Source: Actinospineispora acaciae DSM 45401 (GTDB lineage Bacteria > Actinomycetota > Actinomycetes > Mycobacteriales > Pseudonocardiaceae). Taken from it: a stretch of DNA of 64,000 nt. The notes under the pieces are model-generated. The model had not been told where the DNA came from. It did not search any database and saw only the letters and a list, made by a program, of their open reading frames with translations. The stretch lies in contig NZ_JIAI01000020.1 in NCBI RefSeq assembly GCF_000620785.1, positions 35,249 through 99,248 of the forward strand. Direction: 5' to 3'. This document shows, piece by piece, positions 1-10,322 of the stretch (positions within the stretch are counted from its first letter, which is position 1; each line of letters starts with the position of its first letter). Both the position numbers and the translations under genes were made by a program.

Positions 1-950
1 CGGTAGTCCAGGTCGATCTGGACGACCTTGGCCGCGGGCGAGAGCCGCCGCCCGTACCCCATCCGGAAGTCGAACGGGGTGCCCACGATGATGATCAGGT
101 CGGCCTCGGCGAAGGCGTGCCGACGGGCGAGCTGGAAGTGCAGCGGGTCGCCGGGCGGCAGGGTGCCCCGGCCGGCGCCGTTCATGAACGCCGGCACGTT
201 CAGGGAGCGGACGAAGTCGACGGCCTCGGCGGTGGCCCGGCAGCTCCAGACCTGGTTGCCGAGCAGGATGCAGGGCTTCTCGGCGCCGTCGAGTAGCGCG
301 GCCAGGCGGTCGACGTCGGCCGGGTCGCCGAGCGAGCGGCGGGAGGCGCGGTACTGGCCGGCGTGCGGGATGCGGGCCTGCTCCAGCGGCACCTTGGCGT
401 CCAGGATGTCGCGCGGGATCTCCAGGAACGACGGGCCTGGCGCGCCGTGGAAGCACTCCCGGAAGGCCATGGACACCAGGTCGGCCACCCGGGCGGTGCT
501 GGGCACGGTGGCGGCGAACTTGGTGATCGGCGCCATCATGTCCACGTGCGGCAGGTCCTGTAGCGAGCCCATCTTGTGCTGGCTCAGCGCGCCCTGGCCG
601 CCGATCAGCAGCATCGGGCTCTCCGCGCGCAGCGCGTTGGCCACGCCGGTGACCGCGTCGCTGGTGCCGGGGCCGGCGGTGACCACCGCGCAGCCAGGGG
701 TGCCGGTGACCCGGGCGTAGCCGTCGGCGGCGTGCGCGGCGACCTGCTCGTGGCGCACGTCGATGACCGAGATGCCCTCGTCCACGCAGCCGTCGTAGAT
801 GTCGATGATGTGGCCGCCGCAGAGCGTGAAGATCGTGTCGATGCCTTCCGCCTTGAGCGCCTTCGCGACCAGGTGACCGCCCGAGATCCGCTCGGGATCG
901 CCGGTCGCTGCATCGCTCGGCGCGGCGCTCTCGGGAAGTGTCTGGGTCAT
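1..950 (-). CDS. ThDP-dependent enzyme, acetolactate synthase / 2-hydroxyacyl-CoA lyase-like (3' end outside window)
   Basis: I translated this strand by hand from an ATG at 950. The protein has the N-terminal ThDP-binding fold: a TLCGGHIIDIYDG loop, then RHEQVAAHAADGYARVTG carrying the catalytic Glu, then AVVTAGPGTSDAVTGVANA. About 316 residues are visible and the C-terminal pyrophosphate domain lies beyond base 1. The family includes acetolactate synthase, ILVBL/2-hydroxyacyl-CoA lyase and oxalyl-CoA decarboxylase. The GGHI loop resembles the ILVBL/HACL2 type more than biosynthetic IlvB. It is divergent from the ketopantoate-reductase-like gene and shares its operators. Since an oxalate/formate-type carrier and a formate dehydrogenase follow, a formyl-CoA-releasing lyase or decarboxylase is an attractive inference, but the substrate is unproven. 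GAGGAG lies upstream of the start. Confidence 0.75.
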   Translation of the reverse strand, partial: MTQTLPESAAPSDAATGDPERISGGHLVAKALKAEGIDTIFTLCGGHIIDIYDGCVDEGISVIDVRHEQVAAHAADGYARVTGTPGCAVVTAGPGTSDAVTGVANALRAESPMLLIGGQGALSQHKMGSLQDLPHVDMMAPITKFAATVPSTARVADLVSMAFRECFHGAPGPSFLEIPRDILDAKVPLEQARIPHAGQYRASRRSLGDPADVDRLAALLDGAEKPCILLGNQVWSCRATAEAVDFVRSLNVPAFMNGAGRGTLPPGDPLHFQLARRHAFAEADLIIIVGTPFDFRMGYGRRLSPAAKVVQIDLDY

Positions 951-1000
951 CCGGTCTTCATCTCCTCGTGGTCGCACGCGGGCCGAACGGGCGGGCTCGC

Positions 1001-1018
1001 CATACTGCATACCGTATG
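1001..1018. promoter_or_regulatory. GntR operator candidate O1 (upstream of ThDP gene)
   Basis: A perfect CATAC-C-GTATG palindrome at 1008-1018 is preceded directly by another CATACTG half-site at 1001-1007. The same palindrome occurs in front of the other units of this locus. It lies 50-70 bp upstream of the ThDP gene start at 950. Confidence 0.65.
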
Positions 1019-1100
1019 TCGTTTTCGTACTCCATTGATCTCCCGATGTCCAGACCCGCTCGCTAGCTCGCTTCCGGCGACCGGTTCCGTTCGACCATCG

Positions 1101-1119
1101 GATACTGCATACTGCATAC
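1101..1119. promoter_or_regulatory. GntR operator candidate O2 (tandem half-sites upstream of KPR gene)
   Basis: Three half-sites follow each other at 7-bp spacing: GATACTG, CATACTG and CATACTC. Together with O1 they fill the 249-bp divergent promoter region between the ThDP gene and the ketopantoate-reductase-like gene. Tandem half-sites suggest cooperative binding, which is inference. Confidence 0.5.
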
Positions 1120-1199
1120 TCTGCCACAGCACGCGGGCGTTGCTCTACCCCCGCACGAGACTCGACGCGCCGCCGCCGATCACACGACGGGAGCACGAC

Positions 1200-2180
1200 G
1201 TGAAGATTGCCGTTCTGGGAGCCGGGGCCATCGGTGCCTACGTGGGCGCCAGCCTGTGCCGCGCCGGCGCCGAGGTACACCTGATCGCCCGGGGCCCGCA
1301 CCTGGCCGCGCTGCGCCGCGACGGGGTGCGCGTGCTCAGCCCGCGCGGGGACTTCTCCGCCCGCCCGTACGCCACCGACGACCCGCGCGAGGTCGGCCCG
1401 GTGGACCACGTCTTCCTCGGGCTCAAGGCGCACGCGTACGCCGCCGCCGGGGAGCTGGTCCGGCCGTTGCTGCACGCCAGGACGACGATCATCGCCGCGC
1501 AGAACGGCATCCCGTGGTGGTACTTCCACGGGCTGCCCGGTCCCTACCGGGACTACCGGATCGAGAGCGTGGACCCGGGCGGGGCCGTCACGTCCGCGCT
1601 GCCGCTGCACCGGGCGGTCGGCTGCGTGGTCTACGCCGCGACCGAGATCGAGTCGCCCGGCGTGGTGCGCCACCTGGAGGGCACCCGGCTGTCCATCGGC
1701 GAGCCGGACGGGCGGGTGTCGGGGCGGTGTACGGAGTTCGCCGACGCGATGGTTGCGGGCGGGCTGAAGTGCCCGGTCGAGCCCGACCTGCGGGCCGACA
1801 TCTGGATCAAGCTGATGGGCAACATCTCGTTCAACCCGATCAGCGCGCTGTGCCGGGCCACCATGGCCGGAATCTGCCGCCACGACGGCACCCGCGCGCT
1901 GGTGGCCACCATGATGGCCGAGACCCTGGACGTCGCCGCCCGCCTCGGCTGCCGCCCGGAGATCTCCATCGAACGCCGCCTGGCCGGAGCCGAACGCGCC
2001 GGCGAGCACAAGACCTCCACGCTCCAGGACCTGGAACGCGGCCGCCCCATGGAACTGGACGTGCTGCTGACCGCCGTGGTCGAACTGGCCGACCTCACCG
2101 GCGCCGAGGCCCCCACCCTGCGCACCGTCGCCGCCATCGCCGACCTGCTCAACCGACAACTCGGCCCGCAAAACGCCTGA
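1200..2180 (+). CDS. ketopantoate reductase family protein (ApbA/PanE-like)
   Basis: The 326-residue protein opens with KIAVLGAGAIGAYVGASL, a GxGxxG Rossmann motif for NADP at residues 7-12. It has the family's central Lys/Asn region (IWIKLMGNISFNPISAL) and a C-terminal helical domain, and the length is normal for 2-dehydropantoate 2-reductases. I chose GTG 1200, behind GGGAG at about 1188-1192, because the reading frame upstream has no homology-like content. The family reduces 2-oxo acids such as ketopantoate. Lying inside a regulon with a ThDP enzyme and formate dehydrogenase, it may act on another 2-oxo acid rather than in pantothenate synthesis. That is inference, so I give no gene symbol. 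Confidence 0.82.
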   Translation: MKIAVLGAGAIGAYVGASLCRAGAEVHLIARGPHLAALRRDGVRVLSPRGDFSARPYATDDPREVGPVDHVFLGLKAHAYAAAGELVRPLLHARTTIIAAQNGIPWWYFHGLPGPYRDYRIESVDPGGAVTSALPLHRAVGCVVYAATEIESPGVVRHLEGTRLSIGEPDGRVSGRCTEFADAMVAGGLKCPVEPDLRADIWIKLMGNISFNPISALCRATMAGICRHDGTRALVATMMAETLDVAARLGCRPEISIERRLAGAERAGEHKTSTLQDLERGRPMELDVLLTAVVELADLTGAEAPTLRTVAAIADLLNRQLGPQNA

Positions 2181-2187
2181 CCAGGAC

Positions 2188-2231
2188 CCGTGAGTGGCTA
2201 GGGGCGCTATAGCGCCCCTAGCCACTCACGG
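2188..2231. repeat. 44-bp perfect palindrome (REP-like, copy 1), probable terminator
   Basis: Two perfect 22-nt arms built on CCGTGAGTGGCTAGGG meet at the centre GCGCTATAGCGC. It starts 8 bp after the stop of the KPR-like gene, so it can end that transcript in hairpin form. Copies 2 and 3 are at 36459-36504 and 63654-63685. Confidence 0.85.
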
Positions 2232-2300
2232 CCTCTGACCAGCGGATACGACAGATCGCCGGGCAAAGACGCATGTATGCGTGACCCTCGCGCGTTAGTG

Positions 2301-2311
2301 CATACAGTATG
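2301..2311. promoter_or_regulatory. GntR operator candidate O3
   Basis: A perfect CATAC-A-GTATG palindrome lies 75 bp upstream of the MFS carrier start. It pairs with O4 in the same promoter region. Confidence 0.7.
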
Positions 2312-2360
2312 GACTCCCTCTTGTGCTCCAGGTCACTCAGGGGCAGACTGAAGGACGTTT

Positions 2361-2373
2361 CCATACAGTATGG
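2361..2373. promoter_or_regulatory. GntR operator candidate O4
   Basis: CCATAC-A-GTATGG is a perfect 6-1-6 palindrome, the best copy in the window. It ends 12 bp before the ATG at 2386 and touches the ribosome binding site GGAAGGGGG, so a bound repressor here would block transcription of the carrier gene. Confidence 0.7.
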
Positions 2374-2385
2374 AAGGGGGCGGCG

Positions 2386-3729
2386 ATGGCCAGGGGTGAG
2401 CACGGTGGTCGGGTGGTGCACGACTGCTACGGGCGGCGGTACCTGCTGCGGAACACCCGGAGCGACATCGCCGGGCGGGAGTCGGCGACCTGGCTGGCCT
2501 GGCCGCCGATGGCCGCGGTGGGCGTGCTGCAGTACGGGTATGGGGCGGCCGCGCCGGCGTTGATGGAGCGCAACGGGTGGTCGCTGGTCACGGTGTTCTG
2601 GCTGCTCGCGGCGTGGACGGTGTGCCAGGCCGGGGTGGGGTTTCCGGTGGCGTTTCTGCGCGAACGAGGCTGGATCGGGCTGCGCACCGTGATGCTGTCC
2701 GGGGCGGTACTCTGCGCGGCCGGGGTGCTGGCGCTGGCGCGGTCGCCCGGCCTGCTCGGCGCGCTGCTCGGGTACTCGGTGCTCGGCGGCGTGGGCGCCG
2801 GGCTGGTGTACGCGGCGTGCAGCTCGACGGTGGCGAAGTGGCACCCGGAGCGGGTCGCCAGCCAGGTCAGCGTCGTGACCGGGGCGTTCGCCTACGGCAC
2901 CGTGCCGTTCGCGCTCGCGGCGGTGGTCCGGCTGGACGGCACGAACCTGGAGCACGCCCTGACCGTGACCGCCGTGCTCATGGTGCTCATCGTCGGCGGG
3001 TTCGGGCTGTTCTTCCGCGACCCGCCGCAAGGCTGGTGGCCGGAGTGGCTCGACCCCGGCCAGTGGGCGCTGGCCCACGCGCCCGGCCGGCGCGCCAACC
3101 CGCCGGCGATCCGGCAATACACCCCGCCGAAGGCCCTGCACACCGCCGCCCTCGCGGTGATGTACCTGATCCTGCTCGCGGCCGGGGCGGTGTCGCTGTT
3201 CGACGCGGCGTTCCTGGTCGTGTTCGGGCTTTCGACCGGTACCACCGTCGGGTTCATCGCGCTGGCCGCCGGACTGCTGGTGGGCGTCAACGGCGCCAGC
3301 AGGGCGGTCGCGGTGCGCATCTCCGACCGGATCGGGCGCGGGCGGACGCTCAAGCTCGTACTCCTACTACAGGCGGTGGCGCAGCTGGCGCTCGCGCTCG
3401 CGGCCGGAACCAGCTCGGGCGGCCCGCTGGTGGTGGCCGCCGTGCTCGCCGGCCTGGGCGGGGGTGGCTTCTACCCGCTGTTCGCCAGCCTGGCCCGCGA
3501 CTACTTCGGCGACCGCCGCGCCCTGGAGGTGCACGCGGTGGTCTACAGTGCGAAGGCGCTCGGCGGGGTGATCGGCGTCGGCCTGGCCGCGATGGCCGTC
3601 ATGGCCTGGGGTTTCACCGTCGTCTTCGTGATCGCCGCCGCCGTAGCCCTGGCGAGCGCGGCGGCCACCTCCGCCCTACACCGCCCCGGTCTCCCGAACA
3701 CCCTACCGGCGGGATCACCCGCCGCCTAA
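2386..3729 (+). CDS. MFS transporter, oxalate/formate antiporter (OFA) family
   Basis: This 447-residue membrane protein has about 12 hydrophobic segments. The SSTVAKWHPERVASQVSVV stretch and the FLRERGWIGLR loop are typical of the OFA branch of the major facilitator superfamily, and it has an N-terminal cytoplasmic tail of about 35 residues. OFA members exchange oxalate, formate or other small monocarboxylates. ATG 2386 was chosen because GGAAGGGGG stands 5 bp upstream; an earlier in-frame start at 2323 would overlap operator O4. Its place between the GntR regulator and formate dehydrogenase suggests import of a C1/C2 acid or a precursor of one. The actual substrate cannot be read from sequence. 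Confidence 0.85.
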   Translation: MARGEHGGRVVHDCYGRRYLLRNTRSDIAGRESATWLAWPPMAAVGVLQYGYGAAAPALMERNGWSLVTVFWLLAAWTVCQAGVGFPVAFLRERGWIGLRTVMLSGAVLCAAGVLALARSPGLLGALLGYSVLGGVGAGLVYAACSSTVAKWHPERVASQVSVVTGAFAYGTVPFALAAVVRLDGTNLEHALTVTAVLMVLIVGGFGLFFRDPPQGWWPEWLDPGQWALAHAPGRRANPPAIRQYTPPKALHTAALAVMYLILLAAGAVSLFDAAFLVVFGLSTGTTVGFIALAAGLLVGVNGASRAVAVRISDRIGRGRTLKLVLLLQAVAQLALALAAGTSSGGPLVVAAVLAGLGGGGFYPLFASLARDYFGDRRALEVHAVVYSAKALGGVIGVGLAAMAVMAWGFTVVFVIAAAVALASAAATSALHRPGLPNTLPAGSPAA

Positions 3730-3734
3730 GACGA

Positions 3735-4454
3735 TCAGTGGGCGCGGCGGCCCGCGGCGAGGTCTCCGGTGGACGGTTCGGACGCCTGGGCGAGGTAGCT
3801 CTGGCGGGTGTGCTCGGTGTGCGCGCGCATGATGTCGGCCGCGCGGTCGGCATCGCGGGCGGCGATCGCGTCGACCAGGTCGGCGTGCTCAACCCAGGAC
3901 TGGCCACCTCGGGTGCGGGCGACCGGGTTGTAGTACCAGCGGACCCGGCGGTCCACCTGGCCGGCCAGCTCCACCAGCACCTTGTTCCCGGAAGCCAGGG
4001 CCACCGCCGCGTGGAACTCGGCGTTCGCGCTCACCATGCCGTCCACGTCGTCGGACTCCACCGCCGCGAGCCCGCGCTGGCACAGCTCACGCAGGGTGGC
4101 CAGGTCCGCCTCGCCGGCGTGCAGCGCGGCCACCCGGGCCGACTCGGCCTCCAGCAGCGTGCGCACCGCCAGCAGCTGGTCGGCCTCCTCGGCGGTCGGC
4201 GCGTGCACGAACGCCCCGTGCGCCGGCCGCAGGTCCACCCACCCGTCGTTCTTCAGCCACTGCAGCGCCTCGCGGACCGGCTGGCGGGACACGCCCAGCA
4301 TCACCGCCAGCTCGTTCTCCACCAGGTGCTGGCCGGGGCCCAGGGTGCGGTTGACGATCATCTCCAGGATCGCCTCGTAGACGCTCTGCCGCAGCGGGAC
4401 CGGCCGCGCGATCTGGCGACCCAGCTTGTCGGGCGGTGTCTCGGGCGGCGGCAT
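3735..4454 (-). CDS. GntR family regulator, FCD (FadR-type) effector domain
   Basis: The 239-residue protein has an N-terminal winged helix (residues about 20-85; LRQSVYEAILEMIVNR then VSRQPVREALQWLKNDGWV) and an FCD helical ligand domain (residues about 95-225). The domain has the usual metal/ligand residues: the Asn/His pair in NAEFHAAV, HADLVDAI, and HTEHTRQ. FCD proteins generally repress catabolic genes and release DNA on binding an organic acid. It is convergent with the MFS gene (5 bp apart) and divergent from fdhA. The four clear CATAC-N-GTATG sites and weaker relatives around it make it the likely local regulator and probably autoregulated. Confidence 0.88.
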   Translation of the reverse strand: MPPPETPPDKLGRQIARPVPLRQSVYEAILEMIVNRTLGPGQHLVENELAVMLGVSRQPVREALQWLKNDGWVDLRPAHGAFVHAPTAEEADQLLAVRTLLEAESARVAALHAGEADLATLRELCQRGLAAVESDDVDGMVSANAEFHAAVALASGNKVLVELAGQVDRRVRWYYNPVARTRGGQSWVEHADLVDAIAARDADRAADIMRAHTEHTRQSYLAQASEPSTGDLAAGRRAH

Positions 4455-4494
4455 CGTGGCTCCGAGGAGATGTCGATCAGTATTGGATGGCTAC

Positions 4495-4559
4495 AGCATA
4501 CGATGTGCCGCCAAGCGCGCCGGAGTGGCCAGCGTTCAACGGCGAGTGCATACTGTAGA
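4495..4559. promoter_or_regulatory. GntR operator candidates O5 and O6 (gntR-fdhA divergent promoter)
   Basis: Two degenerate copies of the locus palindrome lie between gntR and fdhA: CATAC-G-ATGTG at about 4497-4507 and CATAC-T-GTAGA at 4549-4559. The left half-site is intact in both and the right half diverges. They would place both gntR and the formate dehydrogenase operon under the same regulator. Confidence 0.5.
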
Positions 4560-4635
4560 CACCGAGCTGGAGAGAGCCCCCGTTTCGTCGGTAAGCTTCT
4601 TTCCGCCCACAGTGTGTCTTTCGAGGGAGATGGCG

Positions 4636-6564
4636 ATGCGCAAGCCACGCCACGTACGGCTGACCGAGCCGCTGGTCCGCGACGGGGGCGAGCTGCGGCC
4701 CGCGTCCTGGGACGAGGCGCTGCGCCGGGCGGCCGACGGGTTCGAGCGGGCCAGGGCGGCGGGGCCGTCCGCGTTCGGCATGTTCAGCTGCTCGAAGGCC
4801 ACCAACGAGATGAACTACGCGGCCGAGAAGTTCGCCAGGGCGGTGATGGGCAGCAACAACGTCGACAGCTGCAACCGCACTTGACACGCTCCTAGCGTCG
4901 TCGGTCTGACGACAGTCTTCGGTGCCGGTGGCGGCACCTCCTCCTACGAAGAGGCCGAGCGCGCCGACCTCATCGTGCTGTGGGGCTCGAACGCGCGCGA
5001 GACCCACCCGATCTTCTTCCACCACGTCCTGCAGGGCCTGCGCAACGGCGCCCGGATGTACAACGTGGACCCCAGGCGCACCAGCACGGCACAGTGGGCG
5101 GACGGCTGGCTGGGCCTGGACGTGGGCACCGACATCGCGCTGGCCAACGCGATCGGCCGGGAGATCATCGCGGCCGGGCTGCACAACCGGGCGTTCATCG
5201 AGCGGGCAACCACCGGCTTCGAGGACTACCGGCGCACCGTGGAGCCCTACACCCTGGAACGTGCCGAGGAGCTGACCAAGGTGCCGGCCGCGATGATCCG
5301 CGAGCTGGCGCACGCCTACGCCCGCGCCGACCGCGCGCAGCTGTGCTGGACGCTGGGCATCACCGAGCACCACAACGCGGCCGACTACGTGTTCGCCCTG
5401 ATCAACCTGGCGCTGCTGACCGGGCACGTGGGCCGCTACGGCTCCGGGCTGTGCCCGTTGCGCGGGCAGAACAACGTGCAGGGCGGCGGCGACATGGGAG
5501 CGATCCCGGCCAAGCTGCCCGGCGGCTACGACCTGGGCGACGACGAGGCGCGGGCCCGCTTCGAGCGGACCTGGGGCGCGAGCATCTCACCGAAGCCCGG
5601 CTGGCACCTGTCCCAGATGTTCGAGGCCATGGAGCGCAAGGAGCTGCGCGCGCTCTACTGCATCGGGGAGAACCCGGCCGAGTCCGAGGCGAACGCGACG
5701 CACGCCCGGCACCTGCTGGAGGGCCTGGACCACCTGGTGGTGCAGGACATCTTCCGGACGGCCACCGCCGAGCTGGCCGACGTGGTGCTGCCCTCGGCGG
5801 CCGACTGGTGCGAGTACGAGGGCACCGTCACGAACAGCGAGCGGCGGGTGCAGCGGGTGCGCAAGGCCATCGACCCGCCGGGGATGGCCAGGCCGGACAC
5901 GCACATCATCTGCGAGATCGCGAACCGGATGGGCCACGACTGGGGGCTGCCCACGGCCGAGCAGGTGTGGGACGAGCTGCGCTCGCTGTCGCTGAACTGG
6001 CACCACGGCATGAGCTACGCCCGGCTGGAGGCCGAGGGCGGGCTGCAGTGGCCCTGCCCGTCCGAGGGCCACCCGGGCACGCCGCTGATGCACGCCCGGC
6101 TGTGGGCCGACGACCCGGCCGACCGGGGTACCCCGGCGCCGTTCACCGCGGTGGAGCACGTGCCGCCGGTGGACGCGCTGTCCGAGGACTTCCCGATCCG
6201 GCTGACCACCGTGCGCAACCTGGACAACTACAACTCCGGGGTGCAGACCGGCGGCTACGCCTCTCCCCTGCGCCGGCGCGAGGCGCTGCGCATCGACGCC
6301 TCCGACGCGGCCAAGCTGGGCGTCGAGGAGGGCGAGGTCGTGCTGGTGGTGTCCCGGCGCGGGTCGGTGCGGGCGCCGGTGAGCTTCGACCCGGCGCTGC
6401 GGCCAGGGCTGGCGTCGATCACGCCGCACTTCTCCGAGCAGGTGGACACGAACGTGATCACCAACGACGCCTGGGACCCGAAGTCGGGCACCTCCGAGTT
6501 CAAGGCGACAGCCATCAGGATCGAGAAGCTGGCCCCGGCCACCCTCCCGGTCGCCGGACGGTAA
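4636..6564 (+). CDS. fdhA: formate dehydrogenase catalytic subunit, selenocysteine-containing (read through UGA 4882)
   Basis: This Mo/W-bis-MGD subunit oxidises formate to CO2. The frame runs from ATG 4636 (GAGGGAG 6 bp upstream; ATG 4630 is also possible) through an in-frame TGA at 4882-4884 to TAA 6564, giving 642 residues with Sec83. The context NNVDSCNRT-U-HAPSVVGL matches the active-site Sec-His of known formate dehydrogenases. Later family motifs are intact: GLCPLRGQNNVQG, VVQDIFRTATAELADVVLP, and the C-terminal dinucleotide-binding fold (TTVRNLDNYNSG). The protein begins at VRLTEPLVRDGGELRPASWDEAL, where the molybdopterin domain normally starts, so the usual N-terminal Fe-S domains are absent. 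They are found in the gene at 8403. The next gene starts 9 bp downstream. Confidence 0.92.
4882..4913 (+). promoter_or_regulatory. Sec UGA codon with bacterial SECIS-like hairpin
   Basis: UGA at 4882-4884 is followed by a 6-bp perfect stem, GTCGTC (4897-4902) and GACGAC (4908-4913), enclosing a GGTCT loop (4903-4907). From memory, the E. coli fdhF SECIS carries the same GGUCU in its apical loop, also 18 nt after the UGA. This is the expected signal for SelB-directed selenocysteine insertion. The sel genes themselves are not in the window. Confidence 0.88.
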
Positions 6565-6573
6565 GGAGTCCCG

Positions 6574-8402
<1,829 letters not shown>

Positions 8403-8406
<4 letters not shown>

Positions 8407-9347
8407 CGGCGGTGATGCTGGGCACGATCCGGCGGATGGTGACGCTCACCCTGGACGGGGTGGAGGTGCGGGTGCCGGAGGGCTCCACGATCCTGGACGC
8501 GCTGCGCGCGCAGGGCACGGACACCCCGACGCTGTGCTGGGCGCCGAACCTGACCCCGGTCAACGCCTGCCGGGTGTGCATGGTCGAGGTGACCGGCTCC
8601 CGGGTGCTGGTGCCGTCCTGCGCCCGGGCGGTGGAGGACGGCATGGAGGTGCACACCGACTCGGAGAAGGTCCAGCACAGCCGCAAGATGGTGCTGGAGC
8701 TGCTGGCCAGCTCGGTGGACCTGTCTCAGACCGACCCGGACGTGCACCGCTGGATGACCAAATACGGGGTGGACGCCACGCGCTACGGACCGCCCGCACC
8801 CCCGGCCGCCGAGGGCGAGCGGGACACCCGACACCCCGGCCACCACCACGCCCCGGACGGGTCCACCGCCGAGACGGTCGCGCAGCCGGTCAAGGAGGAC
8901 AACGACCTGTACGTGCGCGACTACGGTCGGTGCATCATGTGCTACAAGTGCGTGAAGGCCTGTGGTACGGACGCGCAGTACACGTTCGCCATCTCGGCGG
9001 CCGGGCGCGGGTTCGACACCCGGATCGCCACCGAGTACAACACCGAGCTGCCCGACTCGGCCTGTGTGTACTGCGGCAACTGCATCGGCGTGTGCCCGAC
9101 CGGGGCGCTCAAGTCGGTCGCCGAGCACGAGCTGCGCGAGGCCGGCAAGTGGGACGAGGAGAACGAGACGGTCACCACCACGATCTGCTCGTTCTGCGGC
9201 GTGGGCTGCAACCTGGAGCTGCACGTCCAGCACAACACGATCGTCAACGTGACCTCCCCCAGCGACCACAGCGTCACCCACGGCCACCTGTGCATCAAGG
9301 GCCGCTTCGGGTTCCAGCACGTTCAGAATTTGCCACCGTCGGAATGA
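8403..9347 (+). CDS. detached N-terminal Fe-S module of formate dehydrogenase alpha subunit
   Basis: The 314-residue protein carries, in order, a NuoG-type [2Fe-2S] domain (CWAPNLTPVNACRVCMVEV, PSC; residues about 12-80), a linker with a HPGHHH run, two [4Fe-4S] ferredoxin motifs (CIMCYKCVKAC and CVYCGNCIGVCPTG; about 178-235), and a Mo-oxidoreductase [4Fe-4S] domain (CSFCGVGC ... CIKGRFGF; about 262-305). It ends where the molybdopterin domain would normally begin, exactly complementing the truncated N-terminus of the gene at 4636. The His-Cys3 cluster motif usual between the [2Fe-2S] and ferredoxin parts is not visible. ATGA overlaps on both sides show tight translational coupling in the fdh operon. 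The function as electron relay is inferred from the domains. Confidence 0.88.
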
Positions 9348-9733
9348 ACGTCGAGGCGGAGGTCGTCGAGCAGCATCGGCTGCTCGCCGCCTGGCTGGGC
9401 TCGGCCGCCGGTCCCGAGGTGCTCGACGAGCTGCGCGACGCGCACACCGACGACTTCTCCATGGTCACCACCGACGGCCAGGCGCTGAGCCGCGCCGCGC
9501 TGCTCGACGGCCTCGCCGGCGCCCGCAACGCCACACCCGGGCTGCACATCCTGATCAGCGAGGTGACGGTGGTGGCCGAGCTGGGCGACGCGGTGCTGGC
9601 CCGGTTCCTGGAGACGCACGTGGCGCACGGCCACACGTCCTCACGCCGGGTCACCGTGCTGCTCCAGCTCGACGAGAAGGCCCGCAACGGCCTGCGCTGG
9701 CGCTACCTGCACGAGACGCCGATCGCCGACTAG
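9344..9733 (+). CDS. SnoaL/NTF2-like small protein, last gene of fdh operon
   Basis: The 129-residue protein is of the DUF4440/NTF2-like fold type: an N-terminal helix with LLAAWLGS, a DFSMVTTDGQ strand, and a C-terminal RVTVLLQLDEKARNGLRWRYLHETPI sheet. Its ATG overlaps the stop of the Fe-S gene (ATGA), so it is co-translated with formate dehydrogenase. No catalytic residues can be assigned. A role in assembly or stability of the split enzyme is possible but only suggested by position. Its TAG stop lies within a CTAG shared with the stop of the convergent regulator gene. Confidence 0.65.
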   Translation: MNVEAEVVEQHRLLAAWLGSAAGPEVLDELRDAHTDDFSMVTTDGQALSRAALLDGLAGARNATPGLHILISEVTVVAELGDAVLARFLETHVAHGHTSSRRVTVLLQLDEKARNGLRWRYLHETPIAD

Positions 9734-10314
9734 GTCGCGTCCGTGCCGGGGCGCACGTGCGCGCGCACGCCGTTCAGGCCGAACAGGATGAGCAGCTCGA
9801 CCGCGCCGCCGTCCGCGCTGCCCAGCCAGTGCGGTACCGACGTGTCGAACTCGGCGGCCTCACCGGCCGGTAGCGTCATGTCGCGCTCGCCGAGCACCAG
9901 CCGCAGGCGTCCGTTGAGCACGTACAGCCATTCGAAGCCGTCGTGGGTCCTCGGGCTCGGTTCGAGGGGTTCCGGACGGGCGGGAATGATCATCTTGAAC
10001 GCCTGGGTGCCGCCCGGGCGCCGGGACAGCGGGATGAAGGTCATCCCGAAGCGGTGGATCGGCTTGAGGTGGATGCGCGGGTCGCCGGTGCGCGGGGCGC
10101 CGACGAGGTCGTCCAGCGGGACGTCGTAGGTACGGGACAGCGGCAGCAGCAGCTCCAGGGTCGCCCGGCGCTGCCCGCTCTCCAGCCGGGACAGCGTGCT
10201 CTCCGACACTCCCGTGGTCGCCGAGAGGTCGGCGAGGGTGAGCCCCCGCTCGCGGCGCAGCGCACGCAACCGAGGTCCCACCGCGTCGAGCACGTCCTCC
10301 GTCTCACCACTCAC
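9730..10314 (-). CDS. XRE family regulator with C-terminal cupin domain
   Basis: The 194-residue protein has an HTH-XRE at residues about 15-70 (LRALRRERGLTLADLSATTGVSESTLSRLESG) and a cupin_2 sensor at about 100-180 (HDGFEWLYVLNGRLRLVLGERDMTLPAGEAAEFDTSVPHW). Such proteins bind a small ligand in the cupin barrel and regulate a neighbouring gene. I chose GTG 10314 rather than the ATG at 10353 because the longer form would place the palindrome at 10323-10339 inside the coding region. It is divergent from the methyltransferase-DinB gene and convergent, with a 4-bp overlap, with the fdh operon. Confidence 0.82.
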   Translation of the reverse strand: MSGETEDVLDAVGPRLRALRRERGLTLADLSATTGVSESTLSRLESGQRRATLELLLPLSRTYDVPLDDLVGAPRTGDPRIHLKPIHRFGMTFIPLSRRPGGTQAFKMIIPARPEPLEPSPRTHDGFEWLYVLNGRLRLVLGERDMTLPAGEAAEFDTSVPHWLGSADGGAVELLILFGLNGVRAHVRPGTDAT

Positions 10315-10322
10315 GAGGCCAT

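Noticed and set aside
3729..3735. Gene between the MFS carrier and gntR
   Set aside because: Only 5 bp separate the two convergent stops; the short frames there are out-of-frame shadows.
4882..4884. In-frame stop suggesting fdhA is a pseudogene or two genes
   Set aside because: The flanking residues match the Sec site of formate dehydrogenases, the frame continues intact for 560 codons, and a SECIS-like hairpin follows at the right distance.
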